6,733 nt of DNA from Deltaproteobacteria bacterium. Its GTDB lineage: Bacteria > Myxococcota > Polyangia > Polyangiales > B10-G4. Of the stretch, positions 1-6,234 are shown one piece after another (the first letter of the stretch is position 1; each line of letters begins with the position of its first letter). The position numbers were made by a program, and so were the translations under genes. Location: the NCBI GenBank assembly GCA_019312705.1, contig JAFDCW010000243.1, forward strand, positions 1-6,733. The letters are read 5' to 3'. A model generated the notes under the pieces. It did not search any database. It saw only the letters and a program-made list of their open reading frames with translations, and was not told the DNA's origin.

Positions 1-2451
1 CCCGGGCAGGGCACGGGCGATCCCCGTGACCGTGTCGTAGACGCCCTCGTCGATCGGCGTCGTCGGGTTGCCAGAGATGAGCCGGAAGGTCGCCCCAGCC
101 TCCCAGCCGCGGCCGAAGCGGTAGACCCCGGCCATCGACAAGATGTGCGTCTGGTCGTAGTCGAAGAGGCGCCACTCCTGGTCCGGCCCATCGAGGCGCT
201 CGCTCCGGCTGAGCGTATAGGAGAGGAAGCCGTACCACTGGCGGCCGATGGGCTGCACCCGACCAGAAAGCTCGAGGCCATAGATACGCCCGATACCCTC
301 GTTGGTGAAACCAGCCCCGGTGCCACCAAACGTCGCGACGGGGCGGTCCCAGAGGTACTTGTAGAACGCCTCCGCGCCGACACGCATGCCCCGGTAGAGG
401 TCCCACTCCCAACCGACGTCGGTGTGCAGCGCGTGCAGTGGCAAGAGGTTCGGGTTGCCGAGCTCGACGTTGGACTCCTGGAACGCCGGGGGCTGGCTGA
501 AGACGCCGACAGCCGCTTTTACGCGCTGAGTTTCGCTGAGGGTGAACACGGTCACAGCGCGGGGGTCGAAGGCCCACCGGTCGATCTCGCCGTAGTAGTC
601 GAGGCGTAGGCCGAGGATGACCTGGACCGGCTCGATCGGGCGGAGGTCCGTCTCGACGTAGCCCGAGGGCCGGAAGACGGTCCCAGAGCTCGCGATGGAG
701 AGGTTGTCCTGGCAGGAGAAGGAGCCGCAGGTATCGCCCGGACCCGAGCCCTCGGACTGCCCCACGCCAGGCCCGCGATAGGCGATGTCGAAGGGCACGA
801 TGTCCATGTCGAGACCGCCGATGACGCGCACGCGCTCGCTCAAGCGGGCCCGCCACTCGGCGCGGCCGTTCATCTGAATGAACGTCGCGTCGAAGCCGAG
901 GTCGGTGCCGAGGGTGGCCAAGAGGTCGGTGGGCCCCGCCGCAAACTGAATCTCTTGGTCGACGTTCGGCGTGAGCTTGCGCTCCCAGCCGACGAAGCCG
1001 CGGTGGAACTGCGTCTGCAGGTTGAAGTCGCCTCGGATGTTCGGGTCCGAAGGCGGCTGACTGAAGATGAGGTTCAGCTGATCGCTCGAGCCGTACACGT
1101 TGAAGCGGATTCGGTCCTGCGGCGAGGGTCGCCAGGCCACGGTGGCCTGGTAGTCGTAGTAGACGGGGGCCGAGACGACGTCGAAGGCGTCGCGGGGGAT
1201 GACGCTCTCGAACCAGGCGTCTATGTAGCTGCGCCGCGCGGAGACGGCGAAGGAGACGTTGTCGCCGAGGGGCGCTTCGACCATGACGGAGGCGTCGATG
1301 AGGTTGATGTCGGCGACCCCATGGAAGCGGTCGGTCGCGGGATCGCGGGTCGAGACCTCGAGGATGCCGCCGATCGCGCGGCCGTAGCGCGCGGAAAAGT
1401 TGCCGGGATAGAAGTCGATCTGCTCTAGCAAGCGAGAGTTGTAGAAGCTCGTCAGGCCGCCGAAGTGGTAGAGCAGCGGGACCGGCGCGCTGTCGAGGAA
1501 CACTTGGCTGTCCCCGGGGGCCGAACCGCGGACGATGAGCTGACCGCTGGCAAAGGGCGGCCGACCGACGCCCGGCAGCAGCTCGACGGTGCGCAGGGCG
1601 TCGCCCCGTGTGCCGGCGACGGAAACCAGCTCGTCGCGGGTGATCGTCCGGCGGACGACCTCCCGGGGCGGGGCTTCGATGTTCGCGGTCGCGCTGAACT
1701 CGGCCGTGTTGCCGGCGATGCCCGCGACCCGGTAGGTAACCTCGGTCGCCTCGCCGGCGCCGACGGTCTCTTCGTCGTGCTGCTCGCCGAACTCATCGGC
1801 GAAGATGCTCACGCTGTAAGTCCCCGGCGGAAGATCGTCGAAGCGGAAGGTACCGTCGGGGCCGACGACGACGCGGCGGTTCACGGCGCCGTCCTCCGAG
1901 GCGATGACGACCTCCGCCGAGCCCACCGGCTCGGAGTCTTCGGCCGTCAGGATGACTCCGGAGAGGCGCCCGGGTCGGAGGTCCGCGGGGACCTCGTCCG
2001 GGGGCGGCTCGTCCGGCGTCGTATCAAGGAGCTCGAAAACGTAGCGATAGCGAATGCGCGCGGCCATCGGCTCTCCATCGCGGCGAGCCGGCTCGAAACG
2101 AAAACGCTCGGCAGCGGCCATGGCGGCTTCGTCGAAGCCGTGGCCCGCCCCGCGGGTGACTGCGACGTCGGTGACCGTACCGTCGACGGCGATGGTGATG
2201 GCGAGCTCGACGGTCGCGGTGAGCTCTTCGGCCTCGGCCTCGGCGGGGTAGTCGGCCTCGATGAACTCGATCAGGCGCGGGGGCGTGACAACCGGCGCTG
2301 CCTCGCCGTCTTCATCAGCCTCTCCTTGGCCCTCGGCGCCCTCCTCTTGGGCGGCGCCAGGCGACGCGATGCAAAGCGAAGCCAAGAGAGCCAAGAGAGC
2401 CAAGGGAGCGAGAATGCCGAAGATGTAGGCGTAGCGCTCGATGCGAATCAT
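1..2451 (-). CDS. TonB-dependent outer-membrane receptor with N-terminal TonB-C-like domain (partial, 3' end off window)
   Basis: Ligand-gated active transporter of the outer membrane, energised by TonB/ExbBD; the substrate is not predictable. The frame is open for 817 codons from ATG at 2451 to base 1, with no stop. Visible parts: residues 1-34, signal peptide (Arg residues, then hydrophobic core LAPLALLALLASL, cleavage near PGAA/QEE); 35-56, acidic linker; about 58-140, a TonB C-terminal-like domain (DGTVTDVAVTRGAGHGFDEA, then ERFRFEPARRDGEP); about 160-245, a carboxypeptidase-regulatory-like beta-sandwich (GPDGTFRFDDLPPGTYSV); about 260-370, the plug (TRGDALRTVELLPGVGRPPF, LIVRGSAPGDSQVFLD, YPGNFSARYGRAIGG); the rest is beta-barrel (e.g. 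LRLDYYGEIDRWAFDPR, FSQPPAFQESNVELGNPNLL). A Cys pair (DTCGSFSCQD, coded near 715-730) probably closes an extracellular loop. The start is supported by GGGGA 8 nt upstream. The reading frame was checked at several points without a frameshift. The C-terminal strands lie beyond the window. It is the last visible gene of a minus-strand cluster. Family assignment is firm; ligand unknown. Confidence 0.93.
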   Translation of the reverse strand, partial: MIRIERYAYIFGILAPLALLALLASLCIASPGAAQEEGAEGQGEADEDGEAAPVVTPPRLIEFIEADYPAEAEAEELTATVELAITIAVDGTVTDVAVTRGAGHGFDEAAMAAAERFRFEPARRDGEPMAARIRYRYVFELLDTTPDEPPPDEVPADLRPGRLSGVILTAEDSEPVGSAEVVIASEDGAVNRRVVVGPDGTFRFDDLPPGTYSVSIFADEFGEQHDEETVGAGEATEVTYRVAGIAGNTAEFSATANIEAPPREVVRRTITRDELVSVAGTRGDALRTVELLPGVGRPPFASGQLIVRGSAPGDSQVFLDSAPVPLLYHFGGLTSFYNSRLLEQIDFYPGNFSARYGRAIGGILEVSTRDPATDRFHGVADINLIDASVMVEAPLGDNVSFAVSARRSYIDAWFESVIPRDAFDVVSAPVYYDYQATVAWRPSPQDRIRFNVYGSSDQLNLIFSQPPSDPNIRGDFNLQTQFHRGFVGWERKLTPNVDQEIQFAAGPTDLLATLGTDLGFDATFIQMNGRAEWRARLSERVRVIGGLDMDIVPFDIAYRGPGVGQSEGSGPGDTCGSFSCQDNLSIASSGTVFRPSGYVETDLRPIEPVQVILGLRLDYYGEIDRWAFDPRAVTVFTLSETQRVKAAVGVFSQPPAFQESNVELGNPNLLPLHALHTDVGWEWDLYRGMRVGAEAFYKYLWDRPVATFGGTGAGFTNEGIGRIYGLELSGRVQPIGRQWYGFLSYTLSRSERLDGPDQEWRLFDYDQTHILSMAGVYRFGRGWEAGATFRLISGNPTTPIDEGVYDTVTGIARALPG
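2381..2407. repeat. Three tandem 9-bp units in the receptor signal-peptide coding region
   Basis: Three adjacent copies of GCCAAGAGA (plus strand; the third copy reads GCCAAGGGA) lie within the signal-peptide hydrophobic core of the receptor. Each unit equals three codons (Leu-Ala-Leu type), so gain or loss of a unit would stay in frame and only change the length of the hydrophobic stretch. It may simply reflect low-complexity signal-peptide coding. Confidence 0.75.
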
Positions 2452-2459
2452 GGTGATGG

Positions 2460-2464
2460 TCCCC
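2460..2464 (-). promoter_or_regulatory. Ribosome binding site of the TonB-dependent receptor
   Basis: On the minus strand GGGGA lies 8 nt before the ATG at 2451. It is the purine-rich stretch nearest the start. It supports this ATG, since the frame has no stop upstream before the preceding gene and could otherwise be extended. Confidence 0.55.
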
Positions 2465-2506
2465 GCCACCGATAGCCGGATGATAGGAGCACCGCGAAAG
2501 TGAGCA

Positions 2507-2524
2507 AGCCCCGCGAGGCGGGCT
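2507..2524 (-). other. Intercistronic hairpin after the 147-aa membrane protein gene
   Basis: On the minus strand AGCCCGC, a CTC loop and GCGGGGCT form a 7-bp GC-rich stem with one bulged base, starting within the stop codon of the upstream gene. It is not followed by a T-run (TGCTCACTTTCG comes next), so it is not a classical intrinsic terminator. It may attenuate read-through or protect the upstream mRNA 3' end, making receptor expression differ from that of the two small genes. The stem is short and its function is unproven. Confidence 0.35.
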
Positions 2525-2966
2525 ACTGCGGAAAACCGCTGGTCGCGGCGATCCAGGTGCCGAGGCTGGCCGTGACCAGGCACAACAATGCCGCGACGGC
2601 GTAAAACGCTGCCGCAGCCTGACGGATCCCCTTGGCGTCCCGAGGAGCCGCCAGCGCGGCCACCCCGGCACCGAGGGCCAAGGTGAGTACGGCCCAGGCG
2701 AGGTGTTCCTTGGTCTCGAAGAGGAGAGCCGTGTCGTAGTGCTCGAGGAGGAGCTGAGGCCGGACATGCTCTCGGTAACCGTCATAGATGGTGAGCCCGG
2801 TCGCGAAGGCGAGGGCGACGAGGGCAGTCGTCAGGCCGATGGACCAGCGCAGCCCACGGGAGAGGGGACGGCCCCGGCGAAGGAGGATGGCCGGATGCAA
2901 TAGCGCCGCGGCCGCGAGCACGCCGAGGTGACCATGAATGCTCTCGAGCAGGCGCAGAACGGTCAC
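2523..2966 (-). CDS. Histidine-rich four-helix membrane protein, function unknown
   Basis: 147 aa, not assigned to a family I can name with confidence. The start is GTG at 2966, whose GTGA overlaps the TGA stop of the upstream gene by 4 bp. No Shine-Dalgarno precedes it, so translation is probably coupled. The same frame stays open up to 3260, but that part is Arg/Pro/Gly-rich and antisense-like, so the longer start was rejected. Four hydrophobic helices are visible at about 8-29, 41-60, 89-107 and 116-138. His residues at 11, 13, 24, 67, 76 and 88 sit in or near helices 1 and 3 (SIHGHLG, LLHPAILL, YREHVRP, LEHYD, ETKEHLAW). Clustered membrane histidines can ligate b-type haem or a metal; that is inference only. 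There is no signal peptide distinct from helix 1. It lies between the 114-aa membrane gene and the receptor, probably in one transcript. I am confident that it is coding, but not of its function. Confidence 0.8.
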   Translation of the reverse strand: MTVLRLLESIHGHLGVLAAAALLHPAILLRRGRPLSRGLRWSIGLTTALVALAFATGLTIYDGYREHVRPQLLLEHYDTALLFETKEHLAWAVLTLALGAGVAALAAPRDAKGIRQAAAAFYAVAALLCLVTASLGTWIAATSGFPQ

Positions 2967-3307
2967 GGGAAGAGCCACGCCAGCATGAGGACCGCGACGC
3001 CGAGGGCCCCGGCCGCGGCCATGGCGTAGCGGCCGAGGTGACTCCCGCGAAGCGACGAAGCGGTCACCGGGGACGCGGCCACGATCACCGCCAGCCCCCC
3101 CCAGAACGCGGCGATTGCCGCCCGCCAAGGGTACGCCGCTCGGGCCTGGCGAATCATCGACAGAGCATCGGTGTCGCCGACGATGGCGTGGTCGAGGAGC
3201 CGCTGGGCCATGTACGCGAGGGGCGCGACGACGGCGAAGGCAAGAGCGGCGACGGCCCACCTTCGGCGCTGGTCGTCCTGCGCATATTGCACGTCTCTGG
3301 CGTTCAC
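2963..3307 (-). CDS. Small three-helix membrane protein, function unknown
   Basis: 114 aa with a GTG start at 3307; not recognised as a named family. A polar N-terminus rich in Asp/Gln/Arg (residues 1-16) is followed by helices at about 17-36 (WAVAALAFAVVAPLAYMAQ), 62-80 (RAAIAAFWGGLAVIVAA) and 94-113 (YAMAAAGALGVAVLMLAWLF). Between helices 1 and 2 is a polar segment (LLDHAIVGDTDALSMIRQAR, then AAYPW). The stop overlaps the GTG of the next gene (GTGA), indicating that the two products are made together and may form a complex. A GGTGGAG stretch at 3320-3326 lies 12 nt before the start, rather far; GTG at 3292 (residue 6) is a possible alternative start. It is the first gene of the minus-strand cluster and is divergent from the P-type ATPase. 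The neighbour could hint at an ion- or redox-related membrane role, but nothing in the sequence proves it. Confidence 0.75.
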   Translation of the reverse strand: MNARDVQYAQDDQRRRWAVAALAFAVVAPLAYMAQRLLDHAIVGDTDALSMIRQARAAYPWRAAIAAFWGGLAVIVAASPVTASSLRGSHLGRYAMAAAGALGVAVLMLAWLFP

Positions 3308-3492
3308 CCTCGAACCCTACTCCACCTGGGTAGTCTGAATGGTGCCTTCACACTCTGCTTCACGGCGAAATGGAGGCTCAGAGGGCGACGGCGCATACAT
3401 GGAGGCGTAGCGGGACGAACCGTAGCAAAGCCCAGGCAGATACCAGGCCAATGACAGAGCACGATACCGACCCCGGCCGAGGTGGCTCTCCC
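3308..3492. promoter_or_regulatory. Divergent intergenic region between the membrane-protein cluster and the P-type ATPase
   Basis: This 185-bp stretch (143 bp if the ATPase starts at 3451) must hold the promoter for the ATPase on the plus strand and probably the one for the minus-strand cluster. I see no convincing -35/-10 pair. Visible structure: an imperfect inverted repeat at 3317-3333 (CTAC-C...G-GTAG arms), a direct repeat ATGGAGGC at 3370-3377 and 3399-3406, and a direct repeat CCAGGC at 3432-3437 and 3443-3448, spaced 11 bp. The ATPase frame is open back to 3370, so part of this stretch would be coding if an upstream start is used. Confidence 0.5.
3479..3485 (+). promoter_or_regulatory. 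Ribosome binding site deciding the P-type ATPase start
   Basis: GAGGTGG lies 7 nt upstream of ATG at 3493, an optimal spacing. The in-frame ATGs at 3451 and 3370 have only weak purine stretches before them. This favours the 913-aa product beginning MLAPYARTVGG. Confidence 0.6.
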
Positions 3493-6234
3493 ATGTTGGC
3501 CCCGTATGCCCGCACGGTCGGGGGGGTGATCGACGACCTCGGAGCCGAGCGCGGGGGCCTGACCTCCGGCGAGGCAGCCGCGAGGTTGCAACTTCACGGG
3601 CCCAATACGCTTCCGACGGGGAAGCAAACGAGCGTGGTGCAGGTGATCCTGTGTCAGTTCAGGAACCCCCTCATCTACATCCTCCTGGCCGCGGCGGTGG
3701 TCTCCGCCGCCATCGGGGACCTCGAGGACGCAGGTTTCATTCTCGTCGTGCTCGCATTGAACGCGACGATCGGGGCCTTTCAGGAGTTCCGCGCAGAGCG
3801 CAGCGCCGAGGCTCTTCGGGCTCTGGTCACGATCCGCGCTCACGTGCTCCGGGACGGCGAAGAGCTCGAGGTCGACGCCCGCGACATGGTCCCCGGCGAC
3901 ATCTCCGTGGTCGAGTCGGGAGCCAAGGTGCCCGCCGATCTTCGCCTGGTCTCGGGGGGCCTCGAGATCGACGAGTCGCTGCTCACCGGGGAGTCGCTCC
4001 CGGTGCTGAAGCGGGCCGATGCCGCAGTCGCCCGGGACGCGCCGCTCGGAGACCAGGAAACGATGGCCTTCGCCGGCACGATGGTGACCCGGGGCCGCGC
4101 TTACGGCGTCGTCGTCGCCACCGCGTCGTCTACCGAGCTCGGGCGCATCGCCTCGTCCCTGACGACGACCGATGCCGCCAAGCCGCCGCTCCTCGTGCGC
4201 ATGGAGGGCTTCACGCGGAAGATCGCCCTCGCCCTGGCGGTCGCGGTCCTCGGCCTCGGCACTCTGATGCTGGTTCGGGGAGCGAGCGCCCATGAGGTTT
4301 TTCTCGCCTCGGTGACCCTCGCCGTCTCGGTCATCCCCGAGGGCCTCCCGGTCGCGATGACCGTGGCCCTCGCCATCGCCGTCCGGCGGATGAGCCGGAG
4401 ACACGTCATCGCGAGGCGCCTCGCCGCCGTCGAAGCCCTCGGATCGTGCACCTTCATCGCATCGGACAAGACCGGAACGCTCACCATGAACGAGCTGACG
4501 GTCAAGCGCGTGCTCTTGCCCGGGGCGCCGCTCCTCGAGGTCACCGGGGAGGGCATCACGCCGACCGGAGAGGTGGTGGTGCCGGGGCACGCACGCGAAT
4601 ACGAGCGCTATGCAGACCAGCTACATCGCATGCGGACCGCCGTGGCCCTCGCGAACGACGCGGTCCTCGCGCAGAAAGACGGGCGCTGGACCAGCCACGG
4701 GGACTCGGTCGACGTGGCGATGCTGGTCCTCGCAGAGAAGCTCGGGATCTCTCGGGCGGCAGCAGAGGTCGAGGCACCGCGCCGGGGGTCCATCCCCTTC
4801 GAAGCAGAGAGGCAGTTCGCGGCGACGCTGAACGCGTCCGCCGGGGCCCTCTTGCTCTCGGTCAAAGGAGCGGGGGAACGGGTGCTGCCCATGTGCTCGC
4901 ATATGGCCACCAGCGCAGGCGACGTACCCCTCGACCGCGTCGCCATCGAAGCGAGGGCCACCGAGCTCGCGGGGTCCGGGTATCGAGTCCTCGCCATCGC
5001 GACCGGCGAGGGCCGCCTCCAGGGCGACGGAGAAGTGGACTCGACCAGCCTGACCGATCTGGTGTTCCTCGGCTTCGTCGGGATGATCGATCCACTCCGG
5101 GTCGAGGCGCCGGCCGCCATTCGCGCATGTCGCGACGCCGGGATCGAGGTCGCCATGGTGACCGGAGACCACCCCGAGACGGCGCTCGCCATCGCGTCGT
5201 CCCTCGGCCTCGCGACGGGACGCGACCAGGTGGTCACCGGCCCCACCCTCCGGGAGGCGTGGGACGCAGGCGGTGACGACTCATCGCGCTTCGATGAACT
5301 GGTAGCGCGGTCCCGGGTATTTGCGAGGGTCGAACCTCAGCAGAAGCTGGAGATCGTGCAATCACTGATTCGCGCGGGTCACTTCGTGGCGGTGACGGGA
5401 GACGGGGCCAATGACGCGCCGGCGATGCGAGCCGCACACATCGGTGTGGCGATGGGTCAGCGGGGCACCGACGTGGCCAAGGAGACCGGTGAGCTGATCA
5501 TCACCGACGACGACTTCTCCTCGATCGTCGCCGGCGTCGAAGAGGGCCGCGTGGCCTACGGCAATCTACGCAAGGTGATCTTCCTGCTCATCTCGAGCGG
5601 CGCGGCGGAGCTCGTGCTCTTCACGCTGTCGATCGTCACGGGCTTGCCCTTGCCCCTCGGCCCCGCCCAGATCCTGTGGCTGAACCTGGTCACCAACGGC
5701 ATCCAGGACGTCGCCCTCGCCTTCGAACCCGCCGAGGGCGGCGAGCTCGCTCGGCCCCCGCGGTCACCCCGGGAACCGATCTTCGACGGGCTGATGCTCT
5801 GGCGGACGGCGCTCTCCGCGGTGGTCATGGGCGGCGCGGCTTTCTTGGCCTTCGATTGGATGATCGGGCAGGGCTGGGCCGTCGATTCGGCACGCAACGT
5901 ATTGCTCTTGTTGCTGGTTTTCTTCGAGAACGTTCAGGCAGGAAACGCTCGGTCCGAGCACCGCTCGTTGCTGCGCCTCAGCCCTTTGCGAAACCCCACC
6001 CTCCTGGTCGGGACGATCGTCGCCCAGCTCCTGCACATCGGCGCGATGCATACGCCGGGGCTACGGGACGTGCTCGCGGTCGAGCCCGTGTCCGGCAGCC
6101 TCTGGCTGCTGCTCCTCGGGATCGCTCTGTCGTTGTTCGTCGTCGTCGAGTTCGACAAGGCGGCGCGCCGCTTGTGGAACAGGCGACCCTCGGGGCCGAC
6201 GTCGGATCCCGGAGCCCTACTTGGAGGTGGATAG
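3493..6234 (+). CDS. P2-type cation-transporting P-type ATPase (Ca2+/PMR1-like)
   Basis: Cytoplasmic-membrane pump coupling ATP hydrolysis to cation transport; 913 aa, normal for the P2 class. Parts in order: N-terminal cation-ATPase domain (about 8-58, GLTSGEAAARLQLHGPNTLP); TM1-TM2 (59-97); actuator domain with TGES at 165-168; TM3; TM4 with PEGLP at 282-286; phosphorylation motif DKTGTLT with Asp325; nucleotide-binding domain with KGAGE at 458-462; P-domain TGD at 557-559 and TGDGANDAP at 635-643; then six C-terminal helices. All catalytic motifs are intact, so it should be active. Putative ion ligands are Glu706 (TM5, ISSGAAE), Asn731, Thr734 and Asn735 (TM6, NLVTNG), Asp739 and Glu812 (TM8, FFENVQAGN). 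PEGLP plus the TM5/TM6/TM8 pattern suggests a P2A-like pump; with no HMA or CPC motif it is not a P1B heavy-metal pump. Substrate (Ca2+, Mn2+ or another cation) is uncertain. The start rests on GAGGTGG at 3479; alternative starts are 3451 and 3370. It overlaps the convergent response-regulator gene by 18 bp. Confidence 0.93.
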   Translation: MLAPYARTVGGVIDDLGAERGGLTSGEAAARLQLHGPNTLPTGKQTSVVQVILCQFRNPLIYILLAAAVVSAAIGDLEDAGFILVVLALNATIGAFQEFRAERSAEALRALVTIRAHVLRDGEELEVDARDMVPGDISVVESGAKVPADLRLVSGGLEIDESLLTGESLPVLKRADAAVARDAPLGDQETMAFAGTMVTRGRAYGVVVATASSTELGRIASSLTTTDAAKPPLLVRMEGFTRKIALALAVAVLGLGTLMLVRGASAHEVFLASVTLAVSVIPEGLPVAMTVALAIAVRRMSRRHVIARRLAAVEALGSCTFIASDKTGTLTMNELTVKRVLLPGAPLLEVTGEGITPTGEVVVPGHAREYERYADQLHRMRTAVALANDAVLAQKDGRWTSHGDSVDVAMLVLAEKLGISRAAAEVEAPRRGSIPFEAERQFAATLNASAGALLLSVKGAGERVLPMCSHMATSAGDVPLDRVAIEARATELAGSGYRVLAIATGEGRLQGDGEVDSTSLTDLVFLGFVGMIDPLRVEAPAAIRACRDAGIEVAMVTGDHPETALAIASSLGLATGRDQVVTGPTLREAWDAGGDDSSRFDELVARSRVFARVEPQQKLEIVQSLIRAGHFVAVTGDGANDAPAMRAAHIGVAMGQRGTDVAKETGELIITDDDFSSIVAGVEEGRVAYGNLRKVIFLLISSGAAELVLFTLSIVTGLPLPLGPAQILWLNLVTNGIQDVALAFEPAEGGELARPPRSPREPIFDGLMLWRTALSAVVMGGAAFLAFDWMIGQGWAVDSARNVLLLLLVFFENVQAGNARSEHRSLLRLSPLRNPTLLVGTIVAQLLHIGAMHTPGLRDVLAVEPVSGSLWLLLLGIALSLFVVVEFDKAARRLWNRRPSGPTSDPGALLGGG

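Noticed and set aside
2360..2380. Possible lipoprotein lipobox around Cys27 of the receptor
   Set aside because: The residue before Cys is Leu (ASLC), not Gly/Ala/Ser, and a signal peptidase I-like PGAA/QEE site follows; outer-membrane barrels do not need a lipobox.
1465..2475. 336-codon plus-strand ORF, and smaller ones at 145-609 and 955-1428
   Set aside because: All lie opposite the receptor, whose signal peptide, TonB-C, plug and barrel motifs are unambiguous on the minus strand; the translations are low-complexity.
2315..2785. 156-codon minus-strand ORF spanning the gap between the 147-aa gene and the receptor
   Set aside because: Ser/Arg/Pro-rich translation, overlaps both neighbouring genes in a different frame, no start signal or domain.
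2967..3260. N-terminal extension of the 147-aa membrane protein to an upstream start at 3260
   Set aside because: The added residues are Arg/Pro/Gly-rich and lie over the 114-aa gene in another frame; the GTGA overlap start at 2966 fits membrane-protein composition and coupling.
3317..3333. Imperfect 17-bp palindrome as a metal-regulator operator
   Set aside because: Only CTAC-C / G-GTAG arms match and the centre does not; it overlaps the putative ribosome binding site of the 114-aa gene. Too weak to list as a separate operator.
3304..4590. 428-codon minus-strand ORF opposite the ATPase
   Set aside because: Composition rich in Asp/Gly/Arg/His with no recognisable domain; it lies antisense to the conserved ATPase motifs, as expected for open frames in GC-rich DNA.
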